A stretch of DNA of 15,604 nucleotides from the NCBI GenBank assembly GCA_000697335.1, contig JNEM01008896.1, positions 1 to 15,604 on the forward strand, written 5' to 3'. The DNA is from Conidiobolus incongruus B7586 (lineage: Eukaryota > Entomophthoromycota > Entomophthoromycetes > Entomophthorales > Conidiobolaceae). Under the pieces are notes generated by a model that did not search any database, was not told where the DNA came from, and saw only the letters and a program-made list of their open reading frames with translations. The position numbers and the translations under genes were made by a program. Below are positions 8,358-15,604 of this stretch, piece after piece; position 1 is the first letter of the stretch, and every line of letters starts with the position of its first letter.

Positions 8358-9406
8358 CTGATTTAGCTTAAATTACAAATTGAATCTTATTGAAAATATT
8401 CAATTGACAAAAATGAGTGTTATTTATATAGTTCAAATCCAATACATTTGCATTTTTAATATTATTGAATATTTTAAATTTGATAGTTTGATTTTAAAGT
8501 GGGATGATTTTTACTGACAAATTATTATATTATTCCATCATTCCATCAATAATATTTTATCAAACTCCATATCTATTAATTTCTAATTTCTCAAAATAAT
8601 TATAATTAACAGGATTGGATATATTATAACTATTGTTATTTTTGCTTTAATTATTGAATAATGTATTAATCGATCGCATTTATTTTAAATATTAATAATA
8701 AATCGTTGTATTCAAATTACAATAAAAAATATTTCAAATTGAAATTTTATAAATTTCAAATTTAATATCATCAATTTATTATGATCCAATTACTATTTAT
8801 ATCAATTCTACAAAATGAAAAAGCTTTTATTCCACCAACTATATTTCGACTAAAATTATGATTTAACTTAATATAGGTAAGTTCCTGTTATTTATTATTT
8901 TTGAAGAACATAAAATATTAATCTAAATTATATTTCCTTTAGACTATTTCTCAATTACCTCAAAACACTTTTCACAATCTATCTATGAGTACTGCCTTTT
9001 TGTAAATAAATATATAAATAATAATAATAATAGAATATCAATATAAATTAAAAAAGTGAATTAAAATTACTTTAAATTAAAAGATTAATGTTTGATTTAT
9101 AATTAAATATATATCAATTTTTAAATACAATTATTATTATTAAAATATTTTTACTCCAATCCTGTATACTTATATAATTTGAAGAATGCATTTAGAAAAA
9201 TTGAATCATAAAATTAGCATAACTTATTTATACGGTGATATAACATTGATAAACATTGAAAATTGTGAAATATATGATTTATCTAATTTAATTTATTGAA
9301 TTTCATTCATCATTGGAAGATTACTAGTACACAATCTTTAAATATTGATTTAGTACCAGTTTCTATTCATTTGGTAAACTAATTGCGACTAAAGTCAAAG
9401 TTTCAA
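8358..9406. other. AT-rich spacer between genes 4 and 5
   Basis: No gene, RNA or mobile element seen. A short AAT run lies near 9018-9031, and the 3'-flank motif of gene 5 lies near 9351-9376. Confidence 0.6.
9351..9376 (-). promoter_or_regulatory. Shared 3'-flank motif of gene 5
   Basis: AATGAATAGAAACTGGTACT on the gene strand, about 35 bp past the stop. It matches the motif after gene 4 (GAATAGAARCTRGTA) and, in its core, the one after gene 6. Confidence 0.4.
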
Positions 9407-9898
9407 TTATTTCTTTTGTTGTTGATAGTTCTTCAAGTATTCCATGAATTGCTTCATAAATGGACTATCTAAGAATTTTTGGAATTCCTCCATAGTTGCT
9501 TGGTCAGTGGGACCAGCGGGCTTGCTAGAAGCTGGGGTGGGATATGGTTTCTGAGCTTGATTCTGGTTATCCGATTGATTGCCAGATGAATTGTTTTCAG
9601 ATTGATTGGAAGGGAGAGGGTATTCCTTCTTTTGACTGGGATCCTGGTTACCAGTTTGATTTCCAGAAGAGCTATTACCAGATGGTTTAGAAGGAAGAGG
9701 GTATTCCTTATTTTGGCTTTGGTTGCCAGAAGAATTGTTACCAGATGGCTTAGAGGGAATGGGGTATAAAGGTTTGGTTCCATTGGCAAAAGTGATGATG
9801 TTTCCTTGAGCATCCAAGTGGTTTCCTTGAGCATCGTGAGCACCTTCGTGGGCGGCAACAAGGCTAGTTAAAGCGAGCAATGCAGTAAAGTATTTCAT
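9407..9898 (-). CDS. Secreted repeat-family protein, gene 5 (three repeat units)
   Basis: This complete single-exon gene encodes 163 residues. The signal peptide is 1-16 (MKYFTALLALTSLVAA) and the conserved module 17-43 (HEGAH, DAQGNHLDAQGN, FANGTKP). Three repeat units start at 44, 65 and 92, each running Y-P-[IL]-P-S, then N-S-S-containing sequons and G-N-Q. The second unit ends DPSQKK (86-91), as in gene 4. A closing Y-P-T-P (119-122) leads to GPTDQATM. The C-terminal amphipathic helix is EEFQKFLDSPF and MKQFMEYLKNYQQQKK (137-163). Its N-terminal DNA matches gene 3 and its C-terminal part matches gene 4, so it looks like a mosaic. It has no Cys and no catalytic motif. Secretion is predicted, and its role is unknown. 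Confidence 0.92.
   Translation of the reverse strand: MKYFTALLALTSLVAAHEGAHDAQGNHLDAQGNIITFANGTKPLYPIPSKPSGNNSSGNQSQNKEYPLPSKPSGNSSSGNQTGNQDPSQKKEYPLPSNQSENNSSGNQSDNQNQAQKPYPTPASSKPAGPTDQATMEEFQKFLDSPFMKQFMEYLKNYQQQKK
9548..9769. repeat. Coding repeat section of gene 5
   Basis: Encodes residues 44-117, three imperfect units of 21-27 codons. The plus strand shows recurring CCAGAWGARYTRTTACCAG-like blocks, a degenerate coding minisatellite. Confidence 0.7.
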
Positions 9899-9929
9899 TA
9901 TAAATGTATTTATAAAGTAATTTAAACAG

Positions 9930-10137
9930 TTGATTTTGATTATCCATGTGGAATAAATATAGTCTATATATACCTTTTTTAAAGCTATATGATTAAACCC
10001 ATATCTATCCTCTATGAATAGTTCATACTTAGATGTCTGTATGCCATATAGCCACTAATGAATTAGAATTGTACGCCGTTTGACAAGCACTTTATTTTGA
10101 AATATGAGCTTTTTCCCTCTATAATGCATAGGCGTTA
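9930..10137 (-). promoter_or_regulatory. Family promoter of gene 5
   Basis: The motif between TATA and ATG is at 9930-9945 (TTGATTTTGATTATCC). The TATA box is at 9964-9973. The composite element at 10051-10077 reads GCCACTAATGAATTAGAA then TTGTACGCC, nearly identical to that of gene 3. The ACGCC core starts 175 bp upstream of the ATG. The inverted partner AGGCGTTA is at 10130-10137, with 53 bp between cores. The extension GATGTCTGTATGCCA lies at 10032-10046. Confidence 0.75.
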
Positions 10138-11634
10138 TAATTTAGCTTAAATTATAACTTTGAACCAAATTTGATAGCTCAAATTCACAGATCTGAGTAT
10201 CATTTATTTCTATGTCAAATATGTTTTATTACTAACCATATTGAGCCATTTCAAGTATAAAGATTTATTTTTCATTATTATTATTATTATTATTATATCA
10301 TATATTTTTAAGTATCTGAATATTTTAATTTAATAACGTGATTACAATTAAGTGAAGGCAAAAATCTGAATTGTAAGTCTTTTCTAAAAAACATAAGATA
10401 ATGAATAGGATATGATATATGAATCTTACTCTATTAAATTCTTTCGAAATTCAATATAAAACTGACTTTAAATTTTGATTTTAATTTAAAAATTATTTTG
10501 TAATCATGGCAGAGGTAATATTTTATCTTTACAAATTTCAACACTATTATACACTCAGAAATTAAAAGTCTATATTAAAAATTCCGAAGTCAATTTTTAA
10601 CTACAAGGTGTATTGAATATATGGTATTTCAGTTATGTTATATTCAATCTATTCTTTGAACCAATTTACTATTTATAGCATGGGCAATATTTATATAATT
10701 ACCATCTAGAATTTTAATTTCTCTTCAGGTTGTTTGAAATATTCAATTATTCAAATGATAATAATTAAAAGAATTGTTTAAAAATTAATATTTTATTTAA
10801 AGTTCAATAGCTCGATATAAATTTCCTAAATGATTTAAAATAATATTTCCTTTATTATTTATATCAATTAATATAAAGCAATTATTATTTGATTTAAAAA
10901 GATTAATAGTTGTTATTATTAGAATTATTATGTATGGTTTTAAATATTTTGATTTTATTTTTAAATCTTATAAATTGAAAAAGGGATCTTGTAAATTAAA
11001 ACTAAAATAACAGAAAATTCAACTATATATTACAATTTGGTCGAGATCAAAAAGTAATACCTTACTTAGGATATTAATATATAAAATTCTACCAAAGTTC
11101 TAGGATTTTGATCTTGAAAATATATATTTTAATATATACTCATATCCAAAGACCAAAAATGTTATTTTAAATATATATAGTTGAATTTAGAATTTATTAA
11201 TATAAAGAATAAATGTATTTAATTCCAGAGTCATAATTAGAACTGCAAATAATTTTCATATCTGAAAAAGGTAATTTGTGATTGATAAAATTAAATTTTT
11301 ATATGTTAGAGCATTTCTACTGAGCTTTACAATTTATATATATAATGTTTAATACTAATAATAATCAAAAGTAATTTAAATTCAGTATTACTTATTTTTA
11401 TTAAAATTAGAATATAAATCAATTAGAAATTATTTTGTGAAAAAATACCTTTGACAAGGATATATAATAAATAAATAAAAATATGAAATATGAAATCTTG
11501 AATAAAACAATATAATTATTTGTAAGAATATATTGATGGGTAATTTTTATATTTCAAAATTAATTTGTTAAAATAACAGAAATTAATAAGATTATGTTCT
11601 ATAACTTTAACACAGTAATTTAATATATAAAAGT
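10138..11634. other. AT-rich spacer, no gene seen
   Basis: No supported coding frame or RNA on either strand. It contains one ATT microsatellite. The right end abuts the family A LTR. Confidence 0.6.
10274..10296. repeat. Trinucleotide microsatellite (ATT)n
   Basis: About seven to eight uninterrupted ATT units in non-coding DNA. Confidence 0.9.
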
Positions 11635-11942
11635 TGTGACAGATCTGACCCCATTTCTCCCAAGTCTTATAAAATTCTACATATATAATCATATAACATA
11701 CATATGACACTATCTTAATATTGGTAACATTATATAAATACCATGTCTGGTAAAATAACTAAACTTTGGGTTGAAATTATGTGAAATATCTATAATAAAC
11801 TTTATACCTGTCCTAAACATATTACTGCTTATTCTTAATCTACCTACCAATGTACAGGACAATTCCAGTTGTACGGGTTATTGATTGGTGACAACTCCAA
11901 GTAGATTATGATTCAGTAGTAATACCACTAAGAAATGTGACA
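11635..11942 (+). mobile_element. Solo LTR, sigma-like (family A), copy 2
   Basis: This 308-bp element runs from TGTGACAGATCTGACCCC to AAGAAATGTGACA, on the same strand as the tRNA gene that follows it. It aligns end to end with 4333-4638, including a TATA box (11731-11742) and the conserved 3' end. It stops 10 bp before the mature tRNA, the position expected for Ty3/sigma-type integration at a Pol III start site. The flanks AAAGT and ACAAT would be the 5-bp target repeats but now match only in part, so it is old. There is no internal region: it is a solo LTR. Confidence 0.75.
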
Positions 11943-11952
11943 ACAATATCAA

Positions 11953-12024
11953 TCCGATATGGTCCAGTGGTTAGGATTTCTCGCTTTCACCGAGACGGCC
12001 AGGGTTCGATTCCCTGTATCGGAG
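11953..12024 (+). tRNA. tRNA-Glu (anticodon UUC), copy 2
   Basis: This 72-nt intronless cloverleaf is identical to the copy at 3690-3761, with the same A and B boxes, anticodon TTC and discriminator G. The seven bases upstream (ATATCAA) are also shared with copy 1, but downstream flanks are unrelated. The two copies lie on opposite strands about 8.2 kb apart in different intergenic gaps of the array, so they were not carried along by simple tandem duplication of the protein genes. Confidence 0.97.
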
Positions 12025-12035
12025 ACAAAGTGATA

Positions 12036-12041
12036 TTTTTT
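12036..12041 (+). terminator. Pol III T-run terminator for tRNA-Glu copy 2
   Basis: Six T begin 12 nt after the tRNA 3' end, a normal RNA polymerase III stop. Confidence 0.75.
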
Positions 12042-12734
12042 CATTCTGACATATTATTCCAATATCATCAATTAGCAATTTTAACACTAGAAAAGAATAT
12101 ATTCAGTAAAACTGTCCTTTTTAATCTATTATAATTGCTAATAATAGTATATTTATATATTGTGATAATTCAAACATATTAACTAGATCAAATATTTCAA
12201 TTAAAATCTATTTTTCTCATATTGATCATATAAATTCAAAAAGTAATATTATTAATATATATTAAACTTAATCATTTTACAAATATACTTAAAAACATTG
12301 AGACAATATCAATTATTTAATTTTTAGTTGTAAAAACCTGAAAAAGTTTGATAATTAATATATTTAAAATCAATGACAATAAATATTTAATTAATAATAA
12401 TTCAAACTTAAAATATAAAATTTAATATTTGCAAAATACAATAATACATTATTATAGTTGTTAACATCCAAATATTATATATTTAATAGGATATTATCAA
12501 TTAAAATCTTTGTGAAGAGTAATTATACATACTATATAACTTTAAAATATTATTTTATAAATTGGAAATGATATTTTTTGAAAATGGAACTATGTAGAGT
12601 ATTAAAATTGTTTATTATTTTATTATTAATCATATAGATTAGAACATTTGTTAATACAGAATCGTTTGGATATTATTTAATTAGAAATTTCTATTCACTC
12701 TGTGAATTAGGTATGATTGAACCGAGAAACCTGC
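12042..12734. other. AT-rich spacer downstream of gene 6
   Basis: No gene is seen. It holds the 3' flank of gene 6 and its shared 3' motif near 12686-12705. Confidence 0.6.
12686..12705 (-). promoter_or_regulatory. Shared 3'-flank motif of gene 6
   Basis: GTGAATAGAAATTT on the gene strand, about 35 bp past the stop. It has the TGAATAGAA core seen after gene 5 and, with one base difference at its edge, after gene 4. Its role is unknown. Confidence 0.38.
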
Positions 12735-13334
12735 TTATTTCTTTTGTTGTTGGAAGTTCTTCAAGTATTCCATGAATTGCTTCATGAAAGGGCTAGATAG
12801 GAACTTTTGGAAATCATCCATGGAGGGCTGATTGCTGTTACCAGTTGGCTTGCTAGGAATGGGGGTGGGGTAAGGCTTGTTCTGGTTACCGCCTTGATTA
12901 CCGGAAGAGTTGTTTCCACCTTGGTTATGGGGATGAGGGTATCCGTTATTTTGGTTGTTGCTACCTTGGTTACCAGAATTGTTACCACCTTGGTTACCAG
13001 AGCTGTTACCGCCTTGGTTAGGAGGAACAGGGTATTCCTTCTTTTGGTTGTTACTACCTTGGTTACCAGAATTGTTACCGCCTTGATTACCAGAAGAATT
13101 GTTACCGCCTTGGTTAGGAGGAAGAGGATATTGCTTATTTTGGTTGTTACCACCTTGATTACCAGAAGAATTATTACCACCTTGGTTAGGAGGAATGGGG
13201 TAAGCAGGCTTAGTTCCATTGGCAAATGTAATAATGTTTCCTTTTGCGTCCAAGTGATTACCTTGAGCATCGTGAGCACCTTCGTGGGCGGCAACAAGAC
13301 TAGTTAAAGCGAGTAAGACAGTGAAGTATTTCAT
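12735..13334 (-). CDS. Secreted repeat-family protein, gene 6 (four repeat units)
   Basis: This complete single-exon gene encodes 199 residues. The signal peptide is 1-16 and the conserved module 17-43, with DAKGN for the second DAQGN. The repeat section (44-153) has four units that start at 44, 68, 100 and 131 with x-Y-P-x-P-[PH]-N-Q-G-G-N. They continue in N-x-S sequons and short GNQG[GS]NN sub-repeats. It is the most regular and Gly/Asn-richest repeat of the family. The second unit ends QKK before EYPVP. YPTPIPSKP (155-163) leads to the C-terminal helix DDFQKFLSSPF and MKQFMEYLKNFQQQKK (173-199). It has no Cys and no enzyme motif. The start is supported by family alignment and the TATA box at 13408-13417. 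It may be a glycosylated wall or matrix component or a secreted effector. Neither can be shown from the sequence. Confidence 0.92.
   Translation of the reverse strand: MKYFTVLLALTSLVAAHEGAHDAQGNHLDAKGNIITFANGTKPAYPIPPNQGGNNSSGNQGGNNQNKQYPLPPNQGGNNSSGNQGGNNSGNQGSNNQKKEYPVPPNQGGNSSGNQGGNNSGNQGSNNQNNGYPHPHNQGGNNSSGNQGGNQNKPYPTPIPSKPTGNSNQPSMDDFQKFLSSPFMKQFMEYLKNFQQQKK
12876..13205. repeat. Coding minisatellite of gene 6
   Basis: Encodes residues 44-153. On the plus strand, blocks such as CCTTGGTTACCAGAATTGTT recur in a nested pattern of long units (23-32 codons) made of shorter 6-9-codon sub-repeats. Near-identity between blocks points to recent expansion or homogenisation. Confidence 0.85.
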
Positions 13335-13370
13335 TTTAAAGCTGAGTTGATAATGTATGTATATAAAAAC

Positions 13371-13583
13371 TTGATTTTCTGATTATTTTTTCGAATAAAT
13401 GATTGGCTTTTTATATCTTTTCTAAATTGAGCGTTTATTTATAAACTTGTATTTGAATGAATAAGCCAAATTATGTCATTATGCCATTCATCCTCTAATC
13501 AATTAGAATGGCGCGCCTTTTGGCCAACTGTTATTTTTCTATGATTAATGTAAAATTGAGTATTCAGAAGAAATTCTGGCGCA
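13371..13583 (-). promoter_or_regulatory. Family promoter of gene 6
   Basis: The motif between TATA and ATG is at 13371-13387 (TTGATTTTCTGATTATT). The TATA box is at 13408-13417. The composite element at 13490-13517 contains the perfect palindrome TCTAATCAATTAGA, then ATGGCGCGCC. The GCGCC core starts 179 bp upstream of the ATG. The inverted partner TGGCGCA is at 13577-13583, leaving 60 bp between cores. Here the half-sites read GCGCC/GGCGC, whereas most other genes have ACGCC/GGCGT. Confidence 0.72.
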
Positions 13584-15604
13584 CTTGAAAATAACTAATT
13601 TTGCCAATTCAATTACAATTTTGATTGACAGTATTACAAAAAATCATTTCAGATCAAAATTACACTGATTGGTATTACAATTTAATAAATCAATTGAATT
13701 TACTAAATGAAACTGTCTATTAATAAAATTTGACTATCATCAATTAATATTTCTAAATACTAGATTTATTATATATTTAAATATTATGAAACTTGTAGAT
13801 AGTCAAATATATGTTATTCAGATTCTAATAAAGCTTTTGAAAAAATGAAACTGTTTAACAAAGTACTTTAACTATTATACTATATAGAATTGATATAAAA
13901 AATACTAATTTTATTACTCTAATCACTCTGATTATCAACTATTAATTCCAAATAACTTGTTTTAAATATATAAATATTTAATTTAAAATATGCATAATCT
14001 CAAAAAATCTGGCATCAATTAATCTTTGTAAAATGTATAACACAATAGTAATAATTTTAACTCAAAATGAGTGTAAACACGTTGCTTAGAAAAAAAACCT
14101 GAATGATTATAATATTAGGATAAATTTTATAATTTTGGATAATTGATATAATTAAATTAGTTTTCATGCATAAAATCATAATAATTGCAAATTAAAATCT
14201 AATTTTATTGAATCAGTAAAAAATAATAATAGACTATTTTTAATGATAATAAATATAATAATGTTAAATATCAATAAAAAATAATTACTTTTACCAATCA
14301 CTTCATTTAAATTATTGAACTAACAAAACTTATATATAAATTAACTTCCGATAGTATTTAATATTTCAATTATTCGATTTAGCAAAGATGTATAAAATAG
14401 TTAGAATAAAAAAGGTATAGTAGATGCTATACAAAATTCACTTATCATATTTCACCATTATGAGATATCTATTATTAATAATATACTTGAATACAAGCTA
14501 TCTTTTTAATTCGAAATTTAGCTCTAAGCATATTTAAAATATTTAATTAGAATTTAACAAGAAACTGATTGAATGCTGCAAAATCTAATATCGATATTTC
14601 TTTATGTTTCAATTAATGTTATATATTTTCTAATACAGCTCAATATGATATTTCTACTATCAATAACTATATTAAATCAAAATTATTAAACAGATTATCT
14701 CCTTGTCACTAAATAATCTGAATTTTATTCAAAATTCAACATTCGACTAATTTCTGATCACCATATATAATTTATAATATCAATATTGTTTAGTATGAAT
14801 TGGTTTATATTGAAAATATGCAATTGATTCAAGGTTTGATACAGTTTATTAATACTTCTTCTATAGTATATAATGCTGTGATAATTGTTCAATTTGAATA
14901 ATCTTTTAGATAACTGCTTAAAATAATTTTTTACCTAAAAATAAATAATAAGAATTAAACCTTGAATATTATTTTGATATGGGCAATAATTTAATATATT
15001 AATATATGTTGTAATATACTCCCTTTACCTGACAATCATACCTTATCATAAATAAATCTAAAAACCCTCTAAATTTTTACCATTGTATTATCTAGCTACC
15101 TTTCTCTAACTTTGTATAAGACCCCATTTATTTAGAAGCTGTATTTTAAATAGTTTATTTATATTAATTATCAATAATTTAACTTGATAATAAATCAACT
15201 ATATTGCTACTACCCTAGAGAATATTTATTTAAATAATGACTTTAAAATTACAAATAATAGGGAATTAGATCTTCAATTCTTCTATATTTAGTAAATCTA
15301 ATAAGATTGATATTAATCTTTTATTCGTTTAATGTTATATATAGCTCTTTATATTTATTATTATTATTAAGATTAAATTTAAAAATAAGTTTTTTATGGT
15401 TATAATAGCTTTCCATGCAATTAATATATTAAGCAAATATTATTCAATGTTTTTCAAAGCAAAAATTAATTTATATTTAATTAGCTTGAATATGATAATA
15501 TTTAAAATATATTAAATTTTTTAAAATTTTTTAAATTATATATAAAATATTTTTAAATTTAAAATTAATTAAAATTTATACTTAATAAAAATTATATTAT
15601 AATA
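13584..15604. other. AT-rich right flank, no gene seen
   Basis: Two kilobases with no supported coding frame, tRNA, LTR or further copy of the family promoter. A stretch around 15015-15130 is slightly richer in C (CTCCCTTTACC, AGACCCCATTT) and might be a decayed insert, but nothing identifies it. Whether the gene array continues beyond the window cannot be told. Confidence 0.55.

Noticed and set aside
11516-11710. Minus-strand frame of 64 codons
   Set aside because: It runs across spacer and the antisense of the family A LTR, with no motif or family support.
11937-12134. Short plus-strand frame (65 codons) over the second tRNA
   Set aside because: It is the tRNA-Glu gene read as protein, and the same peptide appears at the other tRNA copy.
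12782-13297. Shifted minus-strand frames inside genes 3, 4, 5 and 6
   Set aside because: They are out-of-frame readings of the conserved genes. Conservation follows the main frame with signal peptide and sequons.
12807-13307. Long plus-strand frame opposite gene 6 (166 codons), with similar ones opposite genes 3 and 4
   Set aside because: These are antisense shadows created by the repeat codons. They are Val/Thr/Arg-rich, lack the promoter and have no support outside the gene.
15015-15130. Slightly C-richer stretch considered as an LTR remnant
   Set aside because: It has only a short AGACCCCATTT resemblance to the family A LTR, with no ends and no alignable length.

Overview
The window is eukaryotic, strongly AT-rich and gene-poor. 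It holds a tandem family of six small, intronless, predicted secreted proteins, all on the minus strand: one cut by the left edge (1-148) and five complete (2064-2354, 5736-6077, 7506-8117, 9407-9898, 12735-13334). Short TATA promoters, single-exon genes with N-terminal signal peptides, Asn/Gln/Ser/Gly/Pro-rich repeats with many N-glycosylation sequons, and LTR elements sitting next to tRNA genes all suit a low-GC fungus. An early-diverging lineage such as Entomophthoromycotina is possible. A dictyostelid-like amoeba cannot be excluded, because tRNA-targeted LTR elements occur there too. I recognise no named gene family.

The family has a fixed design. It runs: a signal peptide of about 16 residues; a conserved module with two DAQGN-type motifs and the NGTKP sequon; a central section of variable length built from units that start Y-P-x-P and run into Asn/Ser/Gly/Gln; and a C-terminal amphipathic helix around FQKFL..SPF. 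Complete members range from 96 to 203 residues, and most of the difference lies in the repeat section. Each gene carries the same promoter: a TATA box 66-83 bp upstream of the ATG, an AT-rich motif between TATA and ATG, and a composite element starting 175-179 bp upstream. That element is a TAAT/ATTA palindrome next to a CGCC core, followed by an inverted GGCG core 53-60 bp further out. This shared, position-locked promoter is the strongest undescribed signal in the window and implies co-regulation.

The two longest intergenic gaps each hold an identical tRNA-Glu(UUC) gene, on opposite strands (3690-3761 minus, 11953-12024 plus). Each has an old solo LTR of one family (about 306-308 bp, TG...CA) ending 10 bp upstream of the mature tRNA, not counting a later insert at the first locus. 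That later insert is a second, larger LTR (3772-4327) placed exactly between the first LTR and the tRNA, with a 5-bp target duplication. It carries the first 68 codons of a probable gag frame. The picture resembles Ty3/sigma-type targeting to Pol III start sites. A third GC-richer block (about 4814-5145) may be another solo LTR.

By region: 1-2600, partial gene 1, its promoter, an AT-rich spacer with microsatellites, and gene 2; 2600-5735, spacer, tRNA-Glu and the LTR cluster; 5736-10137, genes 3, 4 and 5 closely spaced; 10138-12734, spacer, LTR and tRNA-Glu; 12735-15604, gene 6, its promoter and 2 kb of featureless AT-rich DNA.
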